A model generated the notes under the pieces. That model was not told where the DNA came from and did not search any database. It saw nothing but the letters and a program-made list of their open reading frames with translations. Made by a program: the position numbers and the translations under genes. This document shows, in pieces, positions 37,081 to 47,908 of a DNA stretch of 64,000 nt. This DNA comes from Rhipicephalus microplus (Eukaryota; Arthropoda; Arachnida; Ixodida; Ixodidae). Each line of letters starts with the position of its first letter. Within the stretch, counting starts at the first letter, position 1. The stretch spans positions 101,138,702 through 101,202,701 of the forward strand of contig NC_134701.1 of assembly GCF_043290135.1 (NCBI RefSeq), given 5' to 3'.

Positions 37081-37258
37081 TATAAGAGACGCCGTAGTGG
37101 ATGCCTCCAGAAACTTTGAACACTAGGGCTTTATCGTGCACCTAAACTTAAGCAGACGGACGCCAATCATTTTCGCTTCCGCCGAAGATGCGGTCGTTGT
37201 GGCCGGGATTCATTCCCGCTACCTGCGGGTCAACAGTTGAGTTCCTTAGCCACGATGT
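37081..37258 (-). mobile_element. tRNA-derived SINE
   Basis: On the minus strand: head CGTGGCTAAGGAACTCAACTG, a B-box-like GGGAATGAATCCC, and a body with GGTGCACGATAAAGCCC and CTACGGCGTCTCTTAT. It is the same family as the copies at 30675 and 42054, and it is truncated at the 3' end. Confidence 0.72.
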
Positions 37259-37970
37259 TGTTATAGCTTATGGCGTTTAATATTTTCGCAGACGCCTTAC
37301 ATTATCAACTGTTTTCTTCGAAAAGATGTTCTAAGTCAAGTCTTCCTAACTTTAAATGCAATTTTGTTGCTTTTCGCAATGTGCATACCCTTATGCAGTG
37401 TGAGTACGCTCATGAAAGGCCGCATGTCCATTCTAGGGTAAATAGAGAGTGCTTTGGCATGGTAAGAAGCGTTTGAGGGTGTTTTGAAGCTGAATGATGC
37501 TAGAGTGAGTGTTTTCTCCCCACTTAGAATGCGTCGCACTACGATGGTATGTGCACAAGATGAAACCTCAGGCGATGTTAAAACTTACAAAGTATTTTCA
37601 CCCTTACAACGAGCTGAAATATACGATGACAACTATTTGAAAATCATCACCCATACTCAAAACGCACCAAGCAATTACAAATATATATGTTTACACATTT
37701 CACTTCCGGTGTTAACGCATAGTTATATGGGTTGCGCCTGTGGCATATAAGTCAGGGTGTGTGTATTAACTTCTTGAATTCATGAGTTCAAATTGACGCG
37801 TGGGAATATATTCACTTACCTATTTCACGACCAAAGAGGCTCCACAGATTGTTTTAAAAGAGCGTATCTTACATAAAAAAAATAGAAACCTAAATCACGT
37901 ATATATTATATACAAGTTCCACCAGAAGTTTTCAACACAAAGAACTTTCTTATAAAGGCATCTCGTATAA

Positions 37971-38221
37971 CTTGTTCTGGAAACCATTGTAAGGGCAAAA
38001 GAGGTGTTCGAGCCTATGCTTAATGTACTAGAATGTGCAACGTGGTTGGAACTGGGTGATACTGATCGCAGAAGCAACAAGCCTGACAAAGTAGGTGAGT
38101 ACGGTTCTCCAGAGGAATTGAAAACCAGACTTTGTGACTTGCACAAAATGATTTTCTCCTTTACACTTGCTGAGCAAAAAAATTACAAACACATTGCAGA
38201 TATATTCAAGAAACAGTACTA
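37971..38221 (+). CDS. Unassigned open frame, possible exon
   Basis: An 83-codon frame is open from just after a TAA at 37968 to a TAA at 38219-38221. An internal Met lies at about codon 16 (PMLNVLEC). The predicted peptide has a mixed, protein-like composition, with an acidic and basic middle (ELGDTDRRSNKPDKVGEYG) followed by a likely helical C-terminal third ending FKKQY. I do not recognise a family. No convincing splice sites, promoter or repeat context was identified, so it may be chance or a pseudogene piece. Confidence 0.2.
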
Positions 38222-41200
38222 AAGCTAATGTAAAATGTATGCTTTAGCCTGGAAACGTCTAACAACACCATGGCCATGCTCAGAGAAACATGTGGTACCG
38301 TTCGCTATTTTCTGTTTAGCTAAAGTAGAGAGGGTCACAAAAGCTCTAATACACAAAAAAATCAAATGAAGAAACTTTCAGCGCTGCCCAGAGAGCAAAA
38401 TATTTGGAAGCAGCATGATAGAGTAGCTCCCCTCTATGCAATCTTTTCGGTTAGTCTTTATCACAGCACTTGCTTTCGTATATCGCTCTAATTCTTTAAA
38501 AGTTTCTAATAGCGTCCTTTACCCTCAGTCACCCCACTTTTCTGCCAGCGCATTTATGTTTGGTTGCACACAAAAATTCACTTAGCTTCTAGTAACTACA
38601 TCGGGTGCCTTTGTTTTCATGTTTCCTGCTCAGACAAAAGACACACTCAGCATATATCTAATAGAAGTAGATGTTGCCAAAACCGAACTGAAAACAACTT
38701 GAAATAAAATATGCGTTGAACGTAATTTGTTCAGGGGTTTATGGCCACCTAATAAAAATATACAACAGAAGGCATATTTATTTTCTAAATTTGTGCTGAG
38801 TTAGGACCGCACTAAACACTTAATTAGGACTACACTAAAAAGTGCGTTGCTTAGGTAAATGTCAAAACGGAATGAAAAGGGCAGTGGTGTCCCAATTTTA
38901 GTAAGAGAGCAGTAGATGTGAAACTCATCGTCTGTCTAACAAATAGTTTACTTGTACCGATGGCCGCAGTTTAGTTCATTCATGCTGAATTGTAAGTGGT
39001 GTTAGTTTATTTTGATCACCTGTATTGGTGTTCTTTTTTTTTCTTATTATGAGGATTCAGCCTGTCAGCTTCTGTGAAGTAGATGTCATGATTATGCGAG
39101 ACATGAATCCTGGATGATCAAGTGTCATTGCTAGATTGCTGAGCAAACACGGGTGGGGATAAGTCAATCAGAATTTGATCACGTACACTTGCCTTGTTTA
39201 TTGTTGTTGAGAATTCACAGATTTCATTTATGTATCATATGTTAACTATGTACGCATGCACTTGCACTGTCTTTCTTCTCAAGAATATTTGTAATTTGGC
39301 TATTTAGGACATCATCTGTGTCCTAAGATTGTACGTTTTACAGTGGCATGAAATGAGTACATTATTCATTCTGTGTGGTAAGATAAGGAAACACGCCAAC
39401 ATAAATATCCTCACCTTACTTGTGGTCCTCATTTCAACAGTTATGTTATTTTAAAAGCAACTATACAGTATGCGACCCCAGTAGGCGTCTAGGTTCAGCA
39501 CATTTTGTTAACACATTCAGACGATATGCCCTTGCAACAACGTCCAGTTCATCTGCTCTCTATTTACTATAGTAAAATTGTTGAGGTTAGAGTGGTAGTG
39601 TTACCACCAACAAAATTTCCTCTAAAAAAATCTGGGAGGAAATCACAAATTCCGAGACACTGCCGTATAGCAATGCCAGTCGGAATTTCTCAATAATGTC
39701 ACACTTTTGCCTCAACGGCGAACGAGTGTATGGAATAAATCATTCGAATTTCACATGGTGGAGTGAAAGAATCGCGACACCTAAACCGCGTCACGGAATC
39801 AACTGAACACACGAAAGAAACACACACTGGATGCTGCTCGAACTACCAACTGTGATAGCTCGTCCATGGTCACTAAATATCGTGAATCCAACAAAATGGA
39901 CGCTCGAAGAGAGTGTACAGGCATTCCAAAAATGAACGCAAACTACCAGATAGCTGCTACATTTAGTTTACTCAGCGCGTTGCAAGTGTTGACATGCCAT
40001 TGCCACCTGATTGAATACTGCAGCCCGTGGAGTGACCTTCTTGTGGCTCTTGCGATGAGGTTGCGTTCAAATGTTTGCTTGCCCGGCATTCGATGTTGAG
40101 ATTGAGTATAAAATTGGGCCCATATAGTGTGTGTCTCAGGAGAAGTTAGCAAAATCTAGGAGCATTGCTTTAAATCACGCCTTTCGTACTACCTTGCGGG
40201 CACTAAACATGGCGAAGCGCTTCCAAGATCTCGATACTGCCAGTAGTAAATTGCGCATAAGAAAACCTTCTGATTAACACGCCACAGAGCAAGCAGCGAG
40301 TGTGTAGAGTTGCCTGATTGAGCATGCTGTGGAGCAAGCGATCATAGGTTCATATCCCGTTAGTGTAGTTTATAATACCTATTATGTGATTTTGGCTGGT
40401 GTTTATTCCTGTAAGTACATGTGGCACATCTCCATCAATACGACTGGCAACTGTAATTGTAATTTAACTTTTTCGGTAGCTGGATCTGACAACATGCACA
40501 TGAACAGAGCATGTCGCCAATACCGCGCAAAGTTTACATGAACAGGAACATGCTGAAAACCAGCAATGGGTATGAGTGTCTTCAAAACCTCGTGAATTAA
40601 GGAGATAAACGGCTCCATCTGCGCTCCAAAATAGTAAGGTAGCGTACACTATACATTTATGCATACGCTAAGACACTGCATTTCTGCAACGCCACAGGAA
40701 GAGGTTTGTAGCTTGAGCCGCGAACGCGTGCATGCGTTTTACGTTTCGCTCACTTGTCTCGCTCCATCAGGGCTTGATATTCTCCAGTCAACAACGGTAC
40801 CTGCACCGTTTACTGGAGCAGTTTAAATAGCCGGTGCTTTGACACCCGAAATTGTCGGTGGCAAAACACTGTTAATGTATGTCGAAGCTGCAGGACTCCG
40901 ACAACGAGCTGACCCACGCTAACGCGAAGAAAAATGCGGATCACACACTTTGATCGTGTGTGACTCCCCGATGTTGGCACGGTCAGGGTTTTTTGCTGCT
41001 ATAAAGAAGCTGTAAGACGACCTCCGACATATCGCACCAGCGTGCAATCGTGGACGCCATGCCTCAACTGTACGATCAAAGCATCGTTCTGTGTTCGCAA
41101 CTTTCATAGATGGTGGCGTCGCCATGCGGCATCCGTCGTAACTGTCGTTTGAGGGATGCCCACGCAGCCAGCCCATGCCATCGTTCAGTCGGCCTCACTT

Positions 41201-42053
41201 TGGCGGTTCGCTGGTGCTTTATAAATTGTCGCTGGCAGTTTCTACTGCGGTTATTTCCAAGTTGGACAGGTACTGAATCGTAGTAGCGCAATGACTCACT
41301 TTTTATTGTTTGCTTAAGGAGCTAGAAGAAAGACAAAATATGTTGAATGCCGCTGTGCAGACGCCATGCAGGCAAAGGCGAGGTTTCCTGCTTTGCACGA
41401 GCGCGGCCACTCGATCTTCGCCGGCCATGGTACAAGCAGAGTTCACAAAGCTGTACGTGCATTCCTTCACGCCGCAGCAGACAATGTGCCCGGCGTTCAA
41501 AACTTCTTTTCCTTCAATATACGCCGCACACGCGTTCCTCAACACGCAGTGTCGAATATAATGCATGCTAGAGTCAATAGCCTTCTAAGCAAAACCTTGA
41601 CAACACGGTGGCTGCAGCCAAAAATACTACGTAGTTCGAAGTGACGGGCACACAGGCGGCGGCTGCTGGCGCGCCGGCTGCACAATCCCCCAAACGACAA
41701 CCATATTTGACTTGCACTAGCGCCCTCTCTAGGCGGTGAAAGTTGCGAATATACGCTAACAAGTGGGGCTCACTACTTCTCTTAAACGCTTAGAGACAGC
41801 GGCACCAGCCCACCTAGTCAACATACAGCACTGTGCGAAAGAGAATATATGAGATATACATGACGCGTTTCTAATGAACTGTCAATCTCTTTCGGCAGCT
41901 TAGTGGATGAAGTACCAGGTGTTTTAAAGGTGAAGCTTCTCATGGTTGAGAGCAATATCTCATCCCTCCAGCGTACCCAATCGTGTCTCATTTATAATAA
42001 AATAATAGATGGCACTGTCTCTAAGAGAGGCATGCAAACTGCTGTTGGGCCCC
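38222..42053. other. Intergenic stretch, no gene seen
   Basis: Only short frames lacking motifs. A GC-rich patch lies at about 41640-41680. Confidence 0.55.
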
Positions 42054-42269
42054 ACCGCGGTGGTCCAGTGGCTATGGTACTCGGTTGCTGACCTGCAGGT
42101 CGCGGGATCTAATCCCGGATGTGGTGCTCGATATGCTCTAGGCCCGCGTGCTGAGATTCGGGAGCACGTTAAAAACACCAGGTGGTCAAAAAATTGCCGG
42201 AGCCCTCAAGTACGGCGTCCCTCATAATCATATGATGGTTTTAGAACAATAAACTTCCCAAATCAATCA
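42054..42269 (+). mobile_element. tRNA-derived SINE, best preserved of the family
   Basis: The head is CCGCGGTGGTCCAGTGGC with a B-box-like GGGATCTAATCCC. The body has GGAGCACGTTAAAAACACC and GGTGGTC, then CTCAAGTACGGCGTC, and the 3' end has CATAATCATATGATGG and an AATAAA-containing tail ending near ATCAATC. All landmarks of the tick SINE are present in order. Confidence 0.82.
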
Positions 42270-42527
42270 TCGAAGTTTAGATTGGTGACTATATACTAAA
42301 TGGCACTGTACGCATTTTGCGTCTTCCTCGCCTTTTCTCGACTGGTTTCTAATATGGCGCTCTACCATAGGAATATTCGCAATATGCCGGTTGGCTGAAT
42401 GGACAATACATGGCGTTGGAAGTGCCACTGCTCTTCGTTTGGCAGCGGCCCAGGTCTGCGCCAGCTGCACGTTATCTCTCATTCTCCTGAATTGTGGCCA
42501 TTCTTGTCGGATTGCGCTTAGGGAACC

Positions 42528-42785
42528 ATGGATGACGAGCAGCACCGGGTGCACAAGGCTGCTGTGGCTCGGGCTTTTCGGCATGATGCCATGGTGCGAG
42601 CTCGGCACGGGCGGCTGCCGAGAGAATACGCGCCAAGACTACCGCTGCAAAACGTACTCAACGAGAAGCTGATTCCAAAATCATGCGCGCCAAGGAAGCC
42701 GCTGCGAGACCGTTCGTGCGAGCCCAAGAAGTGCAACGAAGAGGCAGAATGCACTACCGGTGGGGTGGCTGCCTACGTTAAGTAA
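42528..42785 (+). pseudogene. Frameshifted Ala/Arg/Glu-rich ORF (repeat-protein-like)
   Basis: The ATG at 42528 sits in a strong start context (ACCATGG). The peptide begins MDDEQHRVHKAAVARAFRHD. Within about 25 codons the neighbouring frame becomes the more regular one, reading Ala/Arg/Lys-rich blocks such as RAAAERIRAKTTAAKRTQRE and RAKEAAARPFVRAQ. This suggests a 1-nt frameshift near 42600. Such AKxREAxxxxRAKEAAA blocks recall short tandem helical repeats (STPR-like) seen in arthropod repeat-associated proteins. That identification is from memory and is weak. Confidence 0.3.
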
Positions 42786-43297
42786 CAAATCCCCGCTCGC
42801 GAACTACAAGCGCCGATCACCAGCCACAGCCATTACAGCGAGTATGATCGGTCGAACTCGACGACTCGAGTATTGTCGTCTGGTCATGTACCTAGCACCC
42901 AACCTCTCCAGCGCGAACGTAACTTTCTTCGTGGACTCCACCTGCAAATACAGAAACCAAGTGCACAAACAGATCGTTCGTGTTCGTGGTCGACTTTGAC
43001 CTGCACATATTCGACCCCTTCGACCAATAGATCATTCAGCACATGACGCTCAGGTACTCGCTCAAGGGCGTCTCTCTAGACCATCTAGCATTAACGACCG
43101 TGTGGGAATCGTGCAGAGACTTTATCCTTGCAAACGTTCCCCTAAGACCGGTACTATTACAGCTATTAGTCAACTTGTTGGACCACGAGATCGTAATATG
43201 CAAGAGAATCAAAAAACAATAACAATAAACTTTTATTCTGCCCAAACTAGTTTTCCTTGATGATTTGTTGGGCGAGATTTCCAGAGCATTTACGGTA

Positions 43298-43636
43298 TCA
43301 CCGAAAACGGAGTCGATGATGGTGAGGTGGGCGAACCTCTAGAGGTTCGCCCACCTCACCATCATCGACTCCGTGGAGTTGGAGGCCAAGGAGTGAGAGC
43401 TTAGGCTCCAGGTGAAAGAAAACTTTTTTAATGTTCTTTGGTTTTTGTTTGGCAGCGTTAATTTTACGTAACACCCGGGACTGAAGTAAGTCATCAAAAT
43501 TTTGGTGGATTCCAGCATCAAACACTCTCGTGTTGAAAAGACAATGCACTTTTTCAATTCTACAGGAAAGGAGCCTACATGCTTCATTCAAAAAATATGT
43601 AAGTGAGCAAGCAGGCACATAGATAGCTAATAACAT
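43298..43636 (-). CDS. Unassigned minus-strand open frame ending in a palindrome
   Basis: A frame of 112 codons on the minus strand has a plausible protein composition in the middle: RIEKVHCLFNTRVFDAGIHQ, then PKNIKKVFFHLEPKLSLLG. It runs into the perfect palindrome at 43306-43373 after GVDDGEVGEP, and the last 12 codons are encoded by the inverted arm. I do not recognise it. If it was once real, the palindrome has truncated it. Confidence 0.22.
   Translation of the reverse strand: MLLAIYVPACSLTYFLNEACRLLSCRIEKVHCLFNTRVFDAGIHQNFDDLLQSRVLRKINAAKQKPKNIKKVFFHLEPKLSLLGLQLHGVDDGEVGEPLEVRPPHHHRLRFR
43306..43373. repeat. Perfect 68-bp palindrome, no spacer
   Basis: Two 34-bp arms are exactly complementary around the centre CCTCTAGAGG (43335-43344). 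Complementarity stops abruptly on both sides. Confidence 0.95.
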
Positions 43637-44212
43637 CGAAAATCTGAACAGCAGTTGTTCTCAGCCATGAATGTTTCGCAACTGGAAATATTGAAGAGTT
43701 CTTCGCACTAAAAAGAAAGTGGGCAGGACGTAGGGGGCAGTGGCGAGTCATATATTAACACAACATTCCGGGTGAAATAGATGCCTTTTTTCCTCTGACA
43801 AGAAATGGTCATGATATTGTGCTATGCCACAATATTTACTACAGCTTTTCAATGAATTGAGTGGCCTGCAACGTTCCTTAATCGTTAATGTGACTTCAAA
43901 AAAGTGTTTTTTTTTGTTTTTCGAGGATAGGCTTCGGGGGCCCACGAAAATGGCATGGCAGAACCCCTTGCGTCTGCGCACACTTGTACCAGGACCAATG
44001 GGCTAACGCGTTCTTCAACAGGCCTCCGAAATATCTCTGCACAGAGGACCGCGCCATTTACGAAATACCGTGCTTATTGTTTTATGGCGCACTGCAATCG
44101 TGCATGTTCATGGTGAGTGTTTTCGTGGGTGTGTGGGACTCCAAGAGTGTCACATATGCTAACAGAGTTATTACAGAGTGTCTTGTTGGACGAGTTGGTT
44201 GATTCTTAACGT

Positions 44213-44288
44213 AGCTTTTTGCGCGAAATAAGGACGAGAGACGGACAAATTTTTGTCCGTCTCTCGTTTATTTCGCTCCAAAAGCTAT
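44213..44288. repeat. Fold-back repeat, about 36-bp arms
   Basis: The left arm starts TAGCTTTTTGCGCGAAATAA, and the right arm is its complement with a few mismatches and a small gap. The inner 13 bp (GAGAGACGGACAA) are perfect and the loop is about 2-5 nt. Confidence 0.85.
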
Positions 44289-46083
44289 GTCTACAAAGTT
44301 AACACATTCAGAATTGCTTGGTACAGTGAAAGGTAATAAATGCCTCTGAAGAATTTCCCAGATTAACGTGGCCCTGCGCTTGCTACGTCCATGGTATCTC
44401 TTGCAAGCAAATAATCTACTTTGCCCACCTCATTGTCTTCCTCCGATTCACGCACCTTCCTCACCTTCGAGTCCAGACTGTTGCTCCTAATGGCCAGCGG
44501 CCATCTCGCCGTCTTGCTGCACACCCCATTTAGGCCAACATGGTCTCCCTAATTTTGAATTTACCATAAGATGCAACCTTTTTTCTGACTCGCATCATTG
44601 TCTTCTCGCTCTCTATTTTCTCTCAATTCATTCTGTCCCTCTTTCTTGAACTATTCAATACACATGCAAAAAGATGCACATGTACCACTACAGACAATCT
44701 ATATACAATATAGGCTCATAACTAAAGTGACACACGTAAGCACACGGGGTGGAGCGAACTACCAACAGCTTTGATGAGTATTGTGAGATTCGAATGGAAT
44801 TTTTCTTGTTTTTAAACTCTGGAGGCACAAATAAAAAGAAACACACGTCTATGGAAGACAAGACATTTCTACTGAATTTCACAAAGTGCAAATAACTTTG
44901 CAATGTAGAAGAAAACTCTAATTTTTAATTTATAGCGCTTCCTTTTGAACACCTCCAGCAAGTAGCACGCTCATGAAGTTATAAGCAGAAAATAAATTTA
45001 CACATACAAAGAAACAGAATACTACTTTTCGAAAAAGTGGAAAATCCACGTGACTGATGTCTGCCGAAAGAACCTTCCGGTTGAACGGAGAGAGGCTGCA
45101 GGCCATATGGTCGTACAGATAGACTGACGAAAAAGGAGAAATTTAGGCCACAAACTCAAGTATCTGCGGCTGAACAATAGATGCGAAGGCGATTCCTCCA
45201 CATGGGGCGATCACGTTTATCAATACTCAAAATGGCGAAGCTTAGGTCAAGTGCTGCGAGGTCTGAAACAGCAGAGATGTGTCCATTTTAGCTGGCTCTT
45301 GGGTCTATGCAATAAATCTATTGTATACGGGTACTTTGTCGTTCGCGTAGACCTTCCATTGCAGCATCGCTACGGGGTCTTGTCGCAGTCCCCGTAGCCT
45401 TTTGCGTGCTCCAGCATTATCTGGTTCAGCGTACCGCTGGAGCACTCTGTTCAGGTGCCTCATCGACGCTATAAACTAAAGCATAAACCTCAATACAAGC
45501 CGTCGACGCTATAAACTAAAGCAGAAACCTCATTACAAGCCACAACTATGGGTATTACCGAACTTCACAAACAAAAATACTTTTTGCGTGAGACTGCCCA
45601 ATTAGTTAAAAATTACATTGCACGTGATTGTACACAGTCGCTTTCAGCGTAAGAATATTATGACGAGAACCACCAATTCGTCGGTCACGGGGCCACTTTT
45701 CTAGGTTTCGCCGCGTCCGAAGTGGAAGTTCCTCACTTTGTAAGCGAGTTCGACGAGGCTTGTGCATCCCGGGCATGCCCGCAGGAGATGCGACAATTTG
45801 ACTTTCTGAACGGGCGCACGACGGGACAGGTAGACCGAAGCGGTGACGATGTGCCCGCGTCACGAGAATCTATGGTATGGAATTTGTACTTGCGCAACCC
45901 TCGACTATGCAGGCAGCTCTGTATGGCGCAAGTGCATGGTAATTAGGGAGGTCACATAGTATACTGTGCACGTTTTCCGGAGTGTGAGGGATCGACCGCA
46001 TCCTCGATGACTGAGCAATCGAAGTGCCTACTGAAATTTATAGCCATCATCGTTTCTATCAGTGGCTTTCATTGTCATCTAAT
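44289..46083. other. Intergenic stretch with small repeats
   Basis: No gene seen. It holds a hairpin at about 45369-45400 (CTACGGGG and CCCCGTAG arms) and a two-copy tandem repeat of 40-bp period starting at 45464 and 45504 (CGACGCTATAAACTAAAGC). Confidence 0.6.
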
Positions 46084-46490
46084 TGCCACGTTCCATTTCC
46101 CAAGCTTTTGTTATCGTCCCAAAACACCACACGATTCTCAGCGCAAACCGCGCCTGCAGTTTTCGAGAGGGTTCCGGACTGTAGTAGATCATTTCGATAA
46201 GATCACGCCCACTGTGCGAACGGTACAGATTGTTCTGGAACGTACGCCACCGCCAGCGGTAGCACTAGAACATTCGACGGCGGGAGTATAAATGCCGACG
46301 CGCTTCGCCGCTTGTCAGTTGTTGATCGAAGGCCGACGCTCCGTTCGCCGCTATCAGTCCTAGACTGCTATCTGTGCGAGACTGCTGCTATAATTGGACT
46401 TTCCGTTTACCGGGCACAGGTTCGCCTAAATAAACAGTTAAATCCCAACACGAAGTCTCCTGTCTTCGGCCACGTCACGACCCCGTGACA
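46084..46490 (+). repeat. 5' LTR of the youngest gypsy copy
   Basis: A 407-bp LTR with TATAAA at 46287-46292, TCAGTT at 46315-46320 and AATAAA at 46429-46434. Confidence 0.95.
46287..46320 (+). promoter_or_regulatory. LTR core promoter: TATA box plus initiator
   Basis: TATAAA is followed by TCAGTT 28 nt later, as in the nested copy. In the 3' LTR of this element the box has decayed to TATGAA. Confidence 0.7.
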
Positions 46491-46492
46491 TC

Positions 46493-46507
46493 TGGTGGAG
46501 GTGCTGC
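46493..46507 (+). promoter_or_regulatory. Primer-binding site
   Basis: The 15-nt TGG-initial site lies 2 nt after the LTR, identical to the other copies. Confidence 0.7.
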
Positions 46508-46514
46508 TTCGTTC

Positions 46515-47878
46515 ATGTACTGCACGCCCCTGTCAAGCCGTGAACCCAGCCCACGTCGCGGAGAAGACACCGACGCCAACCAGGAGCAGCGAACAAGCCG
46601 CCGACAGCAAGGGCTACCACCGGAGTACGGGATTCTAGAAGACAAGGCGCGGAAGACCAAGGTCATGACCGCGACTGCAGCGACAATGACAACCGCCGCA
46701 TCCCTGCCCACGATGGTCATGCATCAGCCCAGGGAACCACCAATTTTCCATGGGTCATCGTTCGAAGACCCGGAGTCCTGGTTAGAAACATACGACCGTG
46801 TGGCCGCCCTCAATCACTGGGACAACGAAGAAAAGCTCCGGCGTGTGTACTTCTACCTGGAAGACACCGCAAGGACCTGGCTAGAGAATCGTGAGTCCAC
46901 GCTCCGAACGTGGGATGTCTTCTGCAGCGCATTTCTGCAAACGTTCGCGAGCGTCGCTCGCAAAGAAAGGGCCGCTGCTCAACTAGAGACCCGGGTTCAG
47001 CTACCGAATGAGAAGGTTGGAATTTTCACAGAGGAGATGACCCGCATATTTCGTCACGCTGACCCAGACATGCCTGAGGAGAAGAAAGTTCGTTTCCTCA
47101 TGCGAGGGGTCAAACAGGAGCTCTTCGCGGGACTAATGAGGAATCCACCGAACACCGTCCAAAAAGTTGTATCCGAGGTGACCACCATCAAAAAACCCTT
47201 GACATGCGCACCAGACAGTATAATCGTCGCCTGACTCCAGAATGCGCTGCTGCTCAAACCAGTGACTCCGAAAACCTGCGTGAAACGATCCGAGCGATCG
47301 TGCGGGAAGAGCTGCGCAAACTGTTGCCTTCGGCGCAGCCTCAAGTGGATTCGATCGCCGACATTGTGCGAGAAGAAGTTCAGCAATCACTTCGAATTCC
47401 CCTTACACCGCTGCCCGAGCCAGAAACTATGAGCTACGCCGCTGCAGTGCGCCACAACGCTTCTCCCCGTCCACGCCAAAACGCCGCCCCGTCGCACTTC
47501 CGTCGCCAGACACCACCGCCGCCACCACCCCCACCGACGTCCTACCGTTCCCCAGCGGGCCAGCGCAGTGCACCGAGGAAAACGGACGTTTGGCGTGCAC
47601 CTGACAACCGCCCGCTCTGCTACCACTGCGGCGAGGCCGGGCACACATACCGCCGTTTCCAGTACCGACAGATGGGACTGCGTGGCTTCGCCGTCGATGC
47701 ACCACGTCCGCAGCCAGGAGAACGACCACGTGACATCGCCGACTACCTGACAGGAACTCGGTGGACACCACGAAGCCCTTCGCGTTCGCCGTCGCCCAGC
47801 CGCCGCACGTCAACGCACCACCGACAGTACTCTGGCCCAACGCGGGGCCGGTCTCCTAGCCCGTATCCGGGAAACTAA
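46515..47878 (+). pseudogene. Gag of the youngest gypsy copy (one frameshift, damaged zinc knuckle)
   Basis: It begins at the family ATG 24 nt after the LTR and is open through the N-terminal Ser/Arg-rich region and the capsid-type domain. A 1-bp deletion near 47190 (AAAAAACCC versus AAAAAACGC with an extra base in the nested copy) ends that frame at 47234. The correct frame resumes (47204-47878) through the linker, the zinc knuckle and the Ser/Pro/Arg-rich tail. The last Cys of the CCHC knuckle is Phe (CYHCGEAGHTYRRF), a single TGC to TTC change. It stops at the TAA just after the frameshift heptamer. Confidence 0.93.
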
Positions 47879-47908
47879 GGGCAGCAACCGTTGGAGGTGC
47901 GGTTGCTG
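47869..47908 (+). promoter_or_regulatory. Programmed -1 frameshift signal, youngest copy
   Basis: GGGAAAC (47869-47875), gag stop 47876-47878, 6-nt spacer, stem 47882-47890 with 47900-47908. It matches the other two copies except for the first loop base. Confidence 0.85.
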
